A stretch of DNA of 64,000 nucleotides from Slackia piriformis YIT 12062 (GCF_000296445.1 NZ_JH815199.1:186001-250000); one strand, 5' to 3'. Positions 28,124 to 37,810 are shown, counted from the first letter of the stretch. The notes: a model not told the origin generated them from the letters alone. A program made the numbers and translations.

Positions 28124-28906
28124 TTATTTTGCAGGTTTCCTGCGGAAGAGCGTGATCATCACAATTACGAGGGCTACGGCCGCAACGGCGGCGGGTCCCA
28201 CTACAAACGGCAAAGCGGCCATCAGGTCGCTTTGTTGTTCTTGGCCTTCCTCCGGGCCTTCGAGGATTTCGAAGGTTGCATGCTGCTGTCCGGTGCAGTT
28301 GCCTATTCCTGCCACGATGAGCATGGCCGTTCCTTCTTCCACGTTGTCTTCGTAGGAGACCGTGTAGTCGACGTCTTCGACAAGGATTTTTCCTTCGAGT
28401 TCAACGGTGGGCGCGGGGCAGAGGGGTTCTCCTGTCTCGGTCTGGTCGGCAATGACGTCGACGGTGGCGTAGGCAAGGTCTCCGGGAAGAATGGTGAATC
28501 CGGTTTCTATGGTTCCGCCGTAGGCCCCCTTGCCGGTGATGGTCACGGAGACGGTGCCGGGGTTTATGTTGTCGCCCTCGAAGGCCACGTCGAAGTCTTT
28601 TCCTTCGCGCAGCGCCTTGTTTTCGAGCTTCAGCGTGATGGTGGGCTCGACGGGGCTTCCGTCGTACATGACGTCTTGCAATCCCTGGACGCGCGCGTTG
28701 CTGATATCGATGCTGCCTGTGACGCCGCGCTTCTTCTGAAGGTTTTCGTAGGTAAGCAGCATGGGGCTGAGCTCGTTGCGAAGCGCTTCGGCCGCTCCGT
28801 CAATGCCCGAACGGCCTTGCGTATCGGCCGCGAAGGCGGAATGGGGAACTCCCATGAACAATGCGGCTGCGACAGCGAGTGCTACCAGCGCATGTCCTTT
28901 TTGCAT
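28124..28906 (-). CDS. Membrane-anchored surface protein with Ig-like repeat domains
   Basis: 260 residues. Signal peptide (ALVALAVAAALFMGVPHSAFA), then two tandem beta domains of about 80 residues with the pattern seen in YDGSPVEPTITLKLENKALR ... NPGTVSVTITGKGAYGGT and PAPTVELEGKILVEDVDYTV ... TAMLIVAGIGNCTGQ, common in surface proteins of Coriobacteriia. It ends with one transmembrane helix (about 232-252) and RRKPAK, so it is probably membrane-tethered and outward facing. ATG 28906 has AGGAG eight bases upstream; an open extension to 29014 has no good start signal. Partner unknown. Confidence 0.8.
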   Translation of the reverse strand: MQKGHALVALAVAAALFMGVPHSAFAADTQGRSGIDGAAEALRNELSPMLLTYENLQKKRGVTGSIDISNARVQGLQDVMYDGSPVEPTITLKLENKALREGKDFDVAFEGDNINPGTVSVTITGKGAYGGTIETGFTILPGDLAYATVDVIADQTETGEPLCPAPTVELEGKILVEDVDYTVSYEDNVEEGTAMLIVAGIGNCTGQQHATFEILEGPEEGQEQQSDLMAALPFVVGPAAVAAVALVIVMITLFRRKPAK

Positions 28907-29073
28907 GGGTTCTCCTCTTTGTAGAATGTTGGGCGGTTGCAACGGCGTTTTCGACACGCGATGTGTTCGGGCGTCCGCGAGTTCGTGACTCGGGGGATTT
29001 TGCCATCTACGCAATTCGCGCTCACTTGTCGGCTCTCGTAGTTCTTGCGAGCATGCCCGATTATAATCCAGGC

Positions 29074-29757
29074 ATGTCGAGATTGAACTCTACACAGCAG
29101 AAGTCCATGGCCGCCGCAATCGTTTTGGTGGTTGGCGTGCTGCTGTCATACGCCAGCGGAAAGGCTTTCATTCCTTCCGAGGTGTTGACCGACCAGGTGC
29201 TTTCCAACATTCATCATGCCGAACGGCAGGCGGTGACGCTCGCTCCGGGCGATGAGGTGGCTTCGCTCGGGTTGCGCCATACGGTGCCTACGGTGCTTGA
29301 GGAGGCGGTGCTTGTTGATGTCGTCGACGGCGACTCCATAGACGTGCTGGTCGGCGGCAAAGAAAAGACTGTCAGAATGATTGGCATCAACACTCCTGAG
29401 GCAGGCGGCACAGGCCAGGAGAAAGGCACGGCCGAAGGCGCCCAGGCTGCAAATCACCTTCGTATGATCCTTCATGTGGGCGATGTGGTGTATTTGCAGA
29501 AGGACACTACTGACAGCACGAAGAACGGCCAGCTGCTTCGCTTCGTCTGGATTGCGAAGCCGACAAGCTTCACGGACGTCAACGAAGTACGCGCTAAAAT
29601 GCTCAATGCGAAAATGTTGGCAGAGGGCTATGGCGTCGCTCACAAGGATAAGCCGAACGATGCGTATTTCACCATTTTCAAGGCGTCGCAGCTCGAGGCG
29701 TACCACGCCGATAAGGGCCTTTGGGCGGAGGGTGCTGACTGGTCCTACGCAATCTAG
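29074..29757 (+). CDS. Thermonuclease-family (SNase) nuclease, exported or membrane-anchored
   Basis: 227 residues. An N-terminal hydrophobic helix (AAAIVLVVGVLLSYASG) acts as signal or anchor. The staphylococcal-nuclease domain covers about 90-225: DVVDGDSIDV, VRMIGINTPEA (catalytic Arg and Asp region) and the C-terminal helix with YGVAHKDKP. Predicted extracytoplasmic endonuclease, perhaps for nucleic acid scavenging. The start is uncertain: ATG 29074 and 29053 are both possible and neither has a strong ribosome-binding site. It is divergent from the surface-protein gene with about 165 bases between them. Confidence 0.85.
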   Translation: MSRLNSTQQKSMAAAIVLVVGVLLSYASGKAFIPSEVLTDQVLSNIHHAERQAVTLAPGDEVASLGLRHTVPTVLEEAVLVDVVDGDSIDVLVGGKEKTVRMIGINTPEAGGTGQEKGTAEGAQAANHLRMILHVGDVVYLQKDTTDSTKNGQLLRFVWIAKPTSFTDVNEVRAKMLNAKMLAEGYGVAHKDKPNDAYFTIFKASQLEAYHADKGLWAEGADWSYAI

Positions 29758-29847
29758 GGGTGTGTTCGCTTCGCGTGCGGCATGGCGCTGTGTGGGCGAT
29801 TGGCTGCCACTTCTTCAAAAGACGGCACAAGGCAAACAGGAGGAACT

Positions 29848-30099
29848 ATGTATTCGTATAAGACGCGTGGAACATGCTCCCGCTCCATTCAGTTCGATGT
29901 CGTTGACGGCGTTGTGCGCGATGTTCGTTTCGAGGGCGGCTGCAATGGGAACTTGAAAGGTATCGGCAGGCTCGTTGAGGGCATGCCGGCGCAGCGCGTC
30001 GTCGAGCTGCTCGAGGGAACGTCATGCGGACCGCGCCCTACGAGCTGTCCCGATCAGCTCGCCCAAGCCTTGAAACTTGCGTTGGAGAATCAAAGATAG
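29848..30099 (+). CDS. TSCPD domain protein (TIGR03905 family)
   Basis: 83 residues, matching the short stand-alone TSCPD family: YKTRGTCSRSIQFDV, FEGGCNGNLKGIGRLVEGM and the C-terminal CGPRPTSCPDQLAQAL. TSCPD domains also occur at the end of B12-dependent ribonucleotide reductases; the role of the free form is not established. AGGAGG lies just before ATG 29848. The four conserved cysteines suggest metal binding. It is a single small gene after the nuclease. Confidence 0.88.
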   Translation: MYSYKTRGTCSRSIQFDVVDGVVRDVRFEGGCNGNLKGIGRLVEGMPAQRVVELLEGTSCGPRPTSCPDQLAQALKLALENQR

Positions 30100-30291
30100 T
30101 TTGCAGAGAAGTGGGCTGTTTCGGCCGAATTACCCTTGATGCTGGCTGTTTATTGCGTATCATTCACGGTAAAGCGCACATTACGTAAACAGGCTGTTCG
30201 TAAAACGAACGGTGACCTGGGCGCTGATGCTTTTCTTGGCGAACCGGTGTGCTGCGTGTTTTGTTGTTGGTGGCAAACAAGGAGGTTCGGT

Positions 30292-32664
30292 ATGAAGCAG
30301 GAAAACAGGAGGGGCAAGGCTCTTTCCGTTGTGATGTCAGCAACGCTTGCGGCAACGTTCGGTGTGCCGGCGTTGGCCGTGGCGGACGAGGCAGCGCCTA
30401 CGCCTGCGGCTATTGAGCAGTCTGCGGCGAATGATGGCGTTCAGCAGGGCACTCCTGCGGCTGCTCCGACGGAGCAGAAGGCTTCACAGGCTCAGGTGGA
30501 AGGCGCCATCAAAATCGGAGAAACGTCTTATCCGACTTTGCAAGAGGCCGTTGACGCCGTGTCTGCCGGAACGGCATCTGGCACGGTTGTCACTCTGACG
30601 GGCGATGTCTCTGGCAATGGAGTGGTGGTCAAGAGCGGAACGGATCTTACGCTTGACCTTGGAGGACACACCTATACGGTGGATGGAAGCACCGTTGGAT
30701 CGGCGGGAACCGAGACAAACGGATTCCAGCTTCTCCAGAATAGCAATATCACGTTCAAGAACGGAACCATCAAGTCCGATAAGGCTGTAATCCTGATTCA
30801 GAATTACAGTAATCTGACTCTTGACGGCGTGTCCCTCGAAGGCGGCAAGCTTACCCAGTACACCCTGTCCAACAATAATGGCAACACGGCGATCGGCGCG
30901 GGCACGAATGTGAAAGCCGGCCAGGCTGCTCCCGGGGTCGCATTCGATGTGTGCGGATTTTCGTCCTACAAGCAAGTTAGCGTGACGGTTTCTCCCGATG
31001 CCGGCGCTATTGTGGGCGCAATCGAGCTTTCTTCCGGAAACGATGCGGATCTTTCTCTCTCGATTAACGGTGGAGATCTTTCTGCGGCTAGCTTGAACGT
31101 TGCGTCCGGCGGCGATAAGGTGAAGGTCGAAAAGAGCGAGAACGTGGCGCTTCCCGCCCCCGACGGGCATCAGTGGGTGGATGGCAGCCTGGTTGCGGTC
31201 GGCAACAACGTTGCTGCGATTAAAAATGCAGACGGCTCCGTTGTAGGGTACGAAAGCGTTTCCGAGGCGATTGAGAAGGCATCGGACGGCACGGTTGTGT
31301 TCCTGCTCGCCGATGTCGAAGAAGACGTGGTTATTCCTGAGGGCAAAACCGTCTCCATCGATCTTTCGGGTAAAAAGATTGCCAACCTGACGGGCAACAC
31401 CATTACGGTTGGCGCGGACGCCAACTTCTCCGTTGTCGATTCCGTTGGCGGCGGCGTTGTGGACAATGTAACGCATGGCAAGGCGGCTCTTTCCATCGAG
31501 GAGGGCGCAAAGGTCGTCCTGAACGGCGGAACGTTCGAGCGCTCCAAAGAGGCCGGAACCGCTTCGGGCGCAAACGGTAACTCCTACTACACGATCCTCA
31601 ATGAAGGCGATCTTGAAATCAACGGCGGTACTACGGTGAAGCTGCTGCTGGCAGACGGCTCTCCCGCCGCCTTCTCGAGCGTCATTGCCAACGGCTGGTA
31701 TTCGGGTTCGCCGAGCACGCCCGGCTATACGGCGCAGCTCACGATGAACGGTGGCGTAGTCGAGGGCGGAAAATACCTCAAGAACGACTCCTATGGAACG
31801 ATGACCATCAACGGCGGAGAGGTTAAGAACGGAGCCGAAGCCTCTATTCTCAACTGGAACGAGCTGACCATCACCGGCGGAACGTTCGATCCTGCTGATG
31901 ACGCGAATGGCGTTGTGTTCAACGTAAAGGCCGGAGACTCCGAGCAGGGCAAGACCGTTGTTCTTGGCGGAACCTTTGTGACCACGGGCGATCAAGAGGT
32001 CATCTTCACGAGCGATGACGCCAATAAGTCTGAAAATGCTGAGGTTTCTGGAGGCGTGTTTGAAGGTAATCCTCCTGCAGATGAATACATCGCCCCTGGC
32101 TTTGGATTCGAAAAGCAAGAGGACGGCTCTTTCGGAATTGTTGCTGCTAAGCTTCTGGCGAAGGATTCCGTTATCGACGGCGTGTATTCCTACGACGTAA
32201 AGGGCGGCAAGGCTGCCGCGCTCGCCGAGAGCGATCTGCTTGCTCTTGTCGAGATGAGTGTCGAGCAAGGTTACGCGGTGAAGGTGGACACGAAGCATCT
32301 TGCAGAGCTGAACAAGGCTATCGGCGCTGCCGATACGAGCAAAACGTTCGACTTCGTTTTCACTGCGGTTAAAGACGGAACGGCCGAAGGTGACGAGAGC
32401 GGGGTCGACCCCCTGACCGTTACGGTGAAGCTTTCCGACTCCGCTGCCGGTTCTGGCTCCGAGGGAGGCTCGGCTGCTGGCAATGCGGGCGGCAACTCTT
32501 CTGATGATACGAACCAGGCCGCGAAGGCCGACGGCTCGAAGGGCTCCGCAACGTTCGCTAAGACGAATGACGCATCCAATGCCGCGGTTGCCGTAGTTGC
32601 GCTGACCGGCGTTGTGGCCGCAGGTGCCGCTGCCGCTGCGACGCGCAAGCGTCGCGAAGAGTAG
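30292..32664 (+). CDS. Large cell-surface beta-helix (adhesin-like) protein
   Basis: 790 residues. Signal peptide (residues 10-33), an Ala/Pro/Gln-rich linker, then two repeats opening YPTLQEAVDAVSAGTASGTV and YESVSEAIEKASDGTVVFLL, each followed by right-handed beta-helix turns of the pectate-lyase type (many NGGxxxG/INGG steps between about 90 and 600). The C-terminus has a Gly/Ser/Asn stretch, FAKTNDASN, a hydrophobic segment and RKRREE, a sortase-signal layout, though the motif is not canonical LPXTG. Probably a wall-anchored adhesin or polysaccharide-binding protein. AGGAGG precedes ATG 30292; the open upstream part is not signal-like. Confidence 0.82.
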   Translation: MKQENRRGKALSVVMSATLAATFGVPALAVADEAAPTPAAIEQSAANDGVQQGTPAAAPTEQKASQAQVEGAIKIGETSYPTLQEAVDAVSAGTASGTVVTLTGDVSGNGVVVKSGTDLTLDLGGHTYTVDGSTVGSAGTETNGFQLLQNSNITFKNGTIKSDKAVILIQNYSNLTLDGVSLEGGKLTQYTLSNNNGNTAIGAGTNVKAGQAAPGVAFDVCGFSSYKQVSVTVSPDAGAIVGAIELSSGNDADLSLSINGGDLSAASLNVASGGDKVKVEKSENVALPAPDGHQWVDGSLVAVGNNVAAIKNADGSVVGYESVSEAIEKASDGTVVFLLADVEEDVVIPEGKTVSIDLSGKKIANLTGNTITVGADANFSVVDSVGGGVVDNVTHGKAALSIEEGAKVVLNGGTFERSKEAGTASGANGNSYYTILNEGDLEINGGTTVKLLLADGSPAAFSSVIANGWYSGSPSTPGYTAQLTMNGGVVEGGKYLKNDSYGTMTINGGEVKNGAEASILNWNELTITGGTFDPADDANGVVFNVKAGDSEQGKTVVLGGTFVTTGDQEVIFTSDDANKSENAEVSGGVFEGNPPADEYIAPGFGFEKQEDGSFGIVAAKLLAKDSVIDGVYSYDVKGGKAAALAESDLLALVEMSVEQGYAVKVDTKHLAELNKAIGAADTSKTFDFVFTAVKDGTAEGDESGVDPLTVTVKLSDSAAGSGSEGGSAAGNAGGNSSDDTNQAAKADGSKGSATFAKTNDASNAAVAVVALTGVVAAGAAAAATRKRREE

Positions 32665-32773
32665 CGGCTTCGCTGAAAAGGCAAAGTCGTTGGAATAGAG
32701 GGATTGCTACTGCCCTCGAGAAGACGACGTAGCATTTCGCCCTAACGTTTCCGCGAATGGGCGCACGCAAAAA

Positions 32774-32799
32774 GGCTCCGACGAATCGGAGCCTTTTTT
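32774..32799 (+). terminator. Intrinsic terminator
   Basis: GGCTCCGA (32774-32781), loop CGAA, TCGGAGCC (32786-32793), then TTTTTT. AAAAA before the stem makes it usable from either side. It ends the adhesin transcript ahead of the sigma-factor operon. Confidence 0.92.
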
Positions 32800-32903
32800 C
32801 TTGCCTGTTTTCGGAGTCTTTCGAAGATGGTGCAACAATTTCTAAATAAATTCGCACCTAAGGGGGCGCTTCGTCGTTAAAGAGGATAGGAGGTGAGAAA
32901 CGT

Positions 32904-33410
32904 TTGAAGACAGGAAGCACATCGTTTGACGAGAAAGCGATGCGTCTCATGGTTGAGCGGCACTATGAAGATGTGTTGGCGTACTGCAGGCGCCACGCCC
33001 CCGTGTCTGCGGCGGAAGATTTGACGCAGGAGACGTTTCTTCGGTTCGTTCGTCGTGCCGAAGCGTATGACGAACGGGGCAAGCCCCTTGCGTTGCTTTT
33101 AACCATAGCGCGCAATGCGTGTATCGATGCGGCGCGATCGGCCGGTCGGGCACCGAGTTTTGTCGAACTTGACAAAGGCCTTGAGCCGTCGCAGAGCGAT
33201 TCGTATGCCGTAGAGCTGGAATCGGCTTTAGCTTCGTTGCCGCCTGATGAGCGTGAGGCTTTAGAACTGCGTTTCGATCAGGGTCTTGGTGTGGCAGAAG
33301 CGGCTTCTGTCATGGGGATGTCGCGTTTTGCGATGAATAGGCTCCTCAAACGTGCGCTCGCGCACGCGCGCAGCGCTCTTGCCCCGGAACCGAAAGGGAG
33401 GTTGAAGTGA
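32904..33410 (+). CDS. ECF-type sigma-70 family RNA polymerase sigma factor
   Basis: 168 residues with sigma region 2 (VERHYEDVLAYCRRHAPVSA, AEDLTQETFLRFVRRAEAYD) and region 4 (LPPDEREALELRFDQGLGVA ... MSRFAMNRLLKRALAHAR). The start is a TTG at 32904, nine bases after AGGAGG. Its stop overlaps the GTG of the next gene (GTGA), so the two are translationally coupled. The downstream membrane protein and ABC transporter suggest an envelope-stress or peptide-response unit, but the signal is unknown. Confidence 0.9.
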   Translation: MKTGSTSFDEKAMRLMVERHYEDVLAYCRRHAPVSAAEDLTQETFLRFVRRAEAYDERGKPLALLLTIARNACIDAARSAGRAPSFVELDKGLEPSQSDSYAVELESALASLPPDEREALELRFDQGLGVAEAASVMGMSRFAMNRLLKRALAHARSALAPEPKGRLK

Positions 33411-34234
33411 GGACTCTCGAAGACGATTTGAAGGCGTATTACCGCTCCCGCCGCGTTTCCGCAGACCCGGCGGTAAAAGCGGCCGTGGCGGACAGGGTCG
33501 CCCGTGAATGTGCCGATATTCGCGCAGAGCGGGATGTTGCGTTTGACGGGATGCCCTTATCCGTCGCCGAAAAGATTCGATGCGGACAAGTGGCCGATTA
33601 TGCTGCGTTCGTTGCGGGGCAGGCGCGTTTCATGGGCGTCCGTTCATGGCTGCTTCAGGCGGCTGTTGTGGCGCTTGTGGTTTTCGTTTCCTGGGCTGAC
33701 CCGTCTGGGACGATGGGACTTTTTGCCTGTCTTGCAGGTGCGGCTATTGCCGTGTGCGGCTTGCCCGACATATTCGCATCGCGCATGTGCGGCCTTGTAG
33801 AGCTCGAGCGGTCGTGCAAGTTCAATGCGCGGTCCGTTGCGTCCGCGCGCATGACGGTGCTGGCATGCGCAAACGCCGTGGCGCTTTTCGTCTCATCGTG
33901 CCTCATCGCCGCAGAAGGCGAGGTTGTCTTGGTCGTCGCGCAGGTCTTCGCGCCGTACTTTCTTACGGTGGGCGGATGCCTTGCGGCGGCACGTCGCATG
34001 GGCGCATCGGGCGCGCTCGCTGCTTCGGCGGCCTGGGGTTCGATCGTGGTGGCGGTTGCCTATGGTTTGGCAATCAAGTGCTCCTGGGTCTACGAGATGG
34101 CTTCCTGGTGGATATGGGGGATTGTCGTTGTTGCTGCGGCGGCATGGATGCTTTTCGAGGCGCGCCGTTGGCTTTCCGACATGCGGTTCTCTCCCAGGGT
34201 TCTTGCTTTCGATTCCTCGTATGTAAATCGATGA
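33407..34234 (+). CDS. Membrane protein, probable partner (anti-sigma) of the ECF sigma factor
   Basis: 275 residues. A cytosolic N-terminal part of about 80 residues (LEDDLKAYYRSRRVSADPAV) is followed by six or so membrane helices (about 80-255). The start GTG overlaps the sigma-factor stop by four bases, the usual arrangement for a sigma/anti-sigma pair; no zinc-binding anti-sigma (ZAS) HxxxCxxC motif is present, so the role is inferred from context only. The ABC ATPase gene follows by 44 bases. Confidence 0.7.
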   Translation: MRTLEDDLKAYYRSRRVSADPAVKAAVADRVARECADIRAERDVAFDGMPLSVAEKIRCGQVADYAAFVAGQARFMGVRSWLLQAAVVALVVFVSWADPSGTMGLFACLAGAAIAVCGLPDIFASRMCGLVELERSCKFNARSVASARMTVLACANAVALFVSSCLIAAEGEVVLVVAQVFAPYFLTVGGCLAAARRMGASGALAASAAWGSIVVAVAYGLAIKCSWVYEMASWWIWGIVVVAAAAWMLFEARRWLSDMRFSPRVLAFDSSYVNR

Positions 34235-34278
34235 GCTTAGCGGGTTTGGAGAAGTCTTAGATGGTAAAGGAGGAAACC

Positions 34279-35148
34279 GTGGAGCTTTCTCTCGAAAATG
34301 TGACAAGGCGCTTTGGGCAGAAGGATGCGGTAGCAGGAGTTTCCGCTGTGTTGAAGCCGGGAGTCTATGGCCTGCTTGGGGCGAACGGAGCTGGTAAAAC
34401 GACGCTCATGCGCATGGTGTGCGATGTTTTGCGACCGACGAGCGGGCGCATTGCGTACAACGGTGTCGACGTGGCCTCGATGGGTGAGGAATACCGTGCG
34501 CTGCTAGGGTATTTGCCGCAAGATTTCGGCTATTACCCAGATTTCACGGCGATGGATTTCATGCTTTATATGGCGGCGCTGAAGGGCGTGCCACGTCGCA
34601 AGGCGCGTTCCCTCTGTGCGGACTTGCTGGATGAAGTTGGGCTGGCAGACCACGCCAAGGCCAAAATCCGCACGTTTTCGGGCGGTATGAAGCAGCGTTT
34701 GGGAATTGCCCAGGCCGTGCTGAACAATCCGGAAGTTTTGGTGCTCGACGAACCGACGGCGGGTCTCGATCCCAAAGAGCGCGTGCGTTTTCGCAACCTG
34801 ATAGCAGGGTTCTCGCAGGATAAGATCGTGCTGCTCTCCACGCATATCGTGTCGGATGTCGAATACATCGCCGACGAGGTTCTTCTTATGAAGAGCGGGG
34901 CGCTCATTATGCGCGGTGCTCCCGAATCGGTTGTTGCCTCCGTTGCGGGGAAGGTGTGGGAGTGTCGCGCGTCGGCGCAGAAGGCGGCCCGCATGGCAGA
35001 AGAACTGTGCGCAAGCAACGTGCATTACGCGTCGGATGGGGCGGCCGTCGTTCGTGTTGTGTCGGACGAGGCGCCCACCGAAGAGGCTCGTTCCGTAGAG
35101 CCGACGCTGGAAGACCTGTATCTCTACACGTTCAAGGAAGGTAGGTAG
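34279..35148 (+). CDS. ABC transporter ATP-binding protein (ABC-2 exporter type)
   Basis: 289 residues. Walker A GANGAGKTT near residue 40, Q-loop YLPQDFGYYPDF, signature FSGGMKQRLGIAQ, Walker B VLVLDEPTAGLDP and the H-loop STHIVSD. The C-terminal ~80 residues are the variable region typical of exporter ATPases. GTG at 34279 is preferred because AAAGGAGG ends five bases upstream; an ATG at 34261 lies before that site. It pairs with the permease starting two bases after its stop. Confidence 0.92.
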   Translation: MELSLENVTRRFGQKDAVAGVSAVLKPGVYGLLGANGAGKTTLMRMVCDVLRPTSGRIAYNGVDVASMGEEYRALLGYLPQDFGYYPDFTAMDFMLYMAALKGVPRRKARSLCADLLDEVGLADHAKAKIRTFSGGMKQRLGIAQAVLNNPEVLVLDEPTAGLDPKERVRFRNLIAGFSQDKIVLLSTHIVSDVEYIADEVLLMKSGALIMRGAPESVVASVAGKVWECRASAQKAARMAEELCASNVHYASDGAAVVRVVSDEAPTEEARSVEPTLEDLYLYTFKEGR

Positions 35149-35150
35149 TC

Positions 35151-36419
35151 ATGTTCGACCTGGTGAAATTCGAGCTGAAGAAAATCATCGCGCGTCCGTC
35201 TACGCGCTATACCTGCCTGGCTGTCGTTCTGGCGCTCTGCGCCATCATGACCCTTAATGTGCTTCAGACCAAGACGACGAGCAATACCGAAGAAATCCTG
35301 AGCGGCTTCGACGCTATCCATCAAAGGCAGGCGGCCGCCGAGGAGCATGCGGGTGTGCTGAGCGGCGATCGCGTTGCCGAGGAAGTGGCGGCCTATTATG
35401 ACTTGGCATTTTCCGAGCTTGACCCCTCGGAAATCGCGTCGATGAGCAACGCGGCTGCATACGATGCGGTCTCTTTAACATACGATGATGAAACGTGGAG
35501 CGAACTGTATGGCGCAGGATATTATCCCTGGCTTTTTTCGGCATGGAATTCGGGCGGCAAAGAGCCCATCCAGGTATCGGCGCTTTTGGGCCCTGACCCC
35601 GAGGTTCCTTTTTACGATGCGATCGAAGAAAAGGTTCAGGCGACCCTTGATGACGGGCAGGAAGGGTCGTGGGTCTACTCCGATGCCGAGCGTGCATTTT
35701 GGACGAACAAGCAGCAGCAGGTGGCGGAGCCGCTTTCGTACGGTTACGCAGGCGGATGGGAAAACATCATGGACTGCATAGCGTTCGCTGCGTTTGCGAT
35801 GATTGCCGTATGCGTGGGCCTGGCCCCTATGTTCGCGGGAGAATATCGCGAACGCACCGATAGCGTGCTGCTTGCATCGCGCTATGGCAGGACGAAACTC
35901 ATCGGCGCGAAGCTCGTGGCCTCGTTCGTGTTTGCAACGGCGGTGTTTGCGGTATGTGCGGTTATTATCTGCGGCGTTTCTCTTGGGGCATACGGGGCGG
36001 GAGGCGGCGACTTGCCTGCTCAGGTGATGGCGCTTTCGTCGCCGTATGCACTTACGATGGCGCAGTGCGCAGGAATCATGGTGGGGCTTGCATACCTGAT
36101 GACGCTGGGGTTCGCGGCCTTGACGTTTCTACTGTCGTCGGTGCTTCGTTCGGTGTTGTCTATCTTCGCAATAGACGTGGCACTGGTGCTATTGACGGGC
36201 ATGGTTCCTACGGGCGGGCTGGGAATTCTCACGCATCTGGTGGTCCTCTTTCCGACATCGGGGCTGGTGGCGCCTACCATGTTCTGGCGTTATATGTCGT
36301 ACCCCCTGGGAGGGCTTGTGCTGGACCATCCCGCTATGATGGCGCTTGTCTATGGTGTCATGGTGCTTGCGTGCGTGCCGCTTTCTGCGTGGGCGTTTCG
36401 TCGGCATGAGGTGGCGTAG
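35151..36419 (+). CDS. ABC-2 type transporter permease
   Basis: 422 residues: one N-terminal helix (about 25-42), a large extracytoplasmic domain (about 45-205), then five or six helices to the C-terminus. This layout is that of ABC-2 permeases of antimicrobial-peptide or lantibiotic exporter type (REYRERTDSVLLASRYGRTK at the cytosolic loop is characteristic). It works with the ATPase encoded just upstream. The substrate is unknown; control by the ECF sigma factor of the same operon is likely. Confidence 0.85.
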   Translation: MFDLVKFELKKIIARPSTRYTCLAVVLALCAIMTLNVLQTKTTSNTEEILSGFDAIHQRQAAAEEHAGVLSGDRVAEEVAAYYDLAFSELDPSEIASMSNAAAYDAVSLTYDDETWSELYGAGYYPWLFSAWNSGGKEPIQVSALLGPDPEVPFYDAIEEKVQATLDDGQEGSWVYSDAERAFWTNKQQQVAEPLSYGYAGGWENIMDCIAFAAFAMIAVCVGLAPMFAGEYRERTDSVLLASRYGRTKLIGAKLVASFVFATAVFAVCAVIICGVSLGAYGAGGGDLPAQVMALSSPYALTMAQCAGIMVGLAYLMTLGFAALTFLLSSVLRSVLSIFAIDVALVLLTGMVPTGGLGILTHLVVLFPTSGLVAPTMFWRYMSYPLGGLVLDHPAMMALVYGVMVLACVPLSAWAFRRHEVA

Positions 36420-36604
36420 GCCGCCGTCTCCAGGTGCCGTCGCCTGGCTTGACGCTTCCTTCTCGAGGCGTTTCTCTTCGGAAAAGCGCCGCCGATGTAA
36501 CGTAGTGGCACAAGTCTCGTCTTCTGCGCGCGCAGTTGCCTTTAATGCGGCACAATGGAGGGCAGTGGCCAAAAGGCATTCGACCGGACGAAAGGGAGAC
36601 CGTC

Positions 36605-37357
36605 ATGAGCTTGTGGGGCGATCTTGAGAAATTGAAGCGCTGTCGATGGGTTGATTTGACCCATCCGCTGACCAACGAAAGCCCGTATTGGGGCGGCATT
36701 CCCGACGGGTCGGTTGAGCTGTGCAAGACCGTGTTCGACTACGATGAAGAAATGCTCTCGTGCCGCATCCATACGTACAAATTCCCTGGTCAATTGGGCA
36801 CGCACGTTGATTTTCCCATGCATTTCGTGCCTGGTCGTCCTGCTGCGGAAGAGTTTGGCGTGGAACAGAGCGTGTATCCGCTGTGCGTCATCGACATCTC
36901 GGGCAAGGTGGCCGAAACCCCCGATTACGCGGTGACGGTCGATGATGTTCTCGCGTACGAAGAAGAGCACGGCCGCATTCCCGAAGGGGCGTTTGTCGCC
37001 TTGCGCACCGACTGGTACAAGCGCTGGCCTAGCTATGATGCGCTGTGCAATTTCGACGAAGAGGGCGGCGAGCATTGCCCGGGATGGTCTATCGAGACGC
37101 TGAAGTTCCTGTTCGAGGAGCGCGGCGTTGCGATGAACGGCCATGAGACGTTTGATACCGACGCGTCGTATTTGGCCGTCGAGGCCGACGATTTGGCGGT
37201 TGAGCGTTACGTGCTGGACACGTGCCATCTTCAGGTGGAAATCATGGCCAATCTGGACAAGGTTCCTCCTGCGGGCGCGATCGTCTTTGTGGCGTGGCCT
37301 CGTATCGAAGGCGCGTCTGGCCTGCCCGCCCGCGTGTGGGCCGTGTGCGAAGAATAG
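36605..37357 (+). CDS. Cyclase-family hydrolase (kynurenine-formamidase-like)
   Basis: 250 residues. Starts with VDLTHPLTNESPYW and has the family metal-binding signature GTHVDFPMHF near residue 65, with NGHETFDTD (about residue 180) and the C-terminal VEIMANLDKVPPAGAIVFVA. Members hydrolyse formamide or lactam-like bonds, such as N-formylkynurenine, using a divalent metal. The substrate cannot be told from the sequence. AAGGGAG precedes the ATG at 36605. It stands alone, 185 bases after the ABC permease gene. Confidence 0.87.
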   Translation: MSLWGDLEKLKRCRWVDLTHPLTNESPYWGGIPDGSVELCKTVFDYDEEMLSCRIHTYKFPGQLGTHVDFPMHFVPGRPAAEEFGVEQSVYPLCVIDISGKVAETPDYAVTVDDVLAYEEEHGRIPEGAFVALRTDWYKRWPSYDALCNFDEEGGEHCPGWSIETLKFLFEERGVAMNGHETFDTDASYLAVEADDLAVERYVLDTCHLQVEIMANLDKVPPAGAIVFVAWPRIEGASGLPARVWAVCEE

Positions 37358-37810
37358 CGCGCCCCCATTAGAGGGCGGGCTCGCTCGCCCTTGACGCCCG
37401 ACTCGCCCTTCGCACTCGTCCGCTGCGACGCCCGATTCGCCCCCTCGTCCGCTTTCGGCACGAATCCATGCTATCTCGTCGTTTCTTGCCATGTTTTTTG
37501 TCACTTTTGACGAGATAGCATGGCTCGGGTGCGCTTTCGATTTCGGCTCCGACATCCATCCATGAGAAATCCCAGGTCAAAAGCTTGCCGATTTTGAGCG
37601 GTCCGTCGTCGCGGCCTTTCATCCATACTATTTCGTCGAAACTGCCAATCTCGCTGCGCAAAACGACGAAACAGTATGGTTTGACTCTGTCTCGGGTAAA
37701 ACCGGGGGCGTGCGCGCCTCGTCTCTCGTGTGCAGGCTTTTGAACGCTCTCTCGGACAAACGGGGTTTCCTCCCGGTCTTGCACGACCGCTGCCATTCCC
37801 CGTTGGCCGG
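37358..37810. other. Intergenic region carrying repeat element copy 2
   Basis: No gene is supported. Near the left edge an imperfect tandem duplication is seen (GACGCCCGACTCGCCC near 37394 and GACGCCCGATTCGCCC near 37429, each followed by CTCGTCCGCT). Most of the rest is the two-hairpin element. Minus-strand frames through it are open by chance or by the constraint on the repeat; none has a start with a ribosome-binding site. Confidence 0.55.
37464..37680 (+). repeat. Two-hairpin repeat element, copy 2
   Basis: Hairpin A: CCATGCTATCTCGTC (37466-37480) pairs perfectly with GACGAGATAGCATGG (37509-37523). Then 48 bases, the box CCAGGTCAAAAGCT (37572-37585), 34 bases, and hairpin B: CATCCATACTATTTCGTCG (from 37620) with CGACGAAACAGTATGG (ending 37679). 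Order and all distances equal those of copy 1 at 16497-16716, which lies in the opposite orientation. The arm change TATTTCGT to TATCTCGT in hairpin A is matched by a compensating change in the opposite arm. Confidence 0.78.
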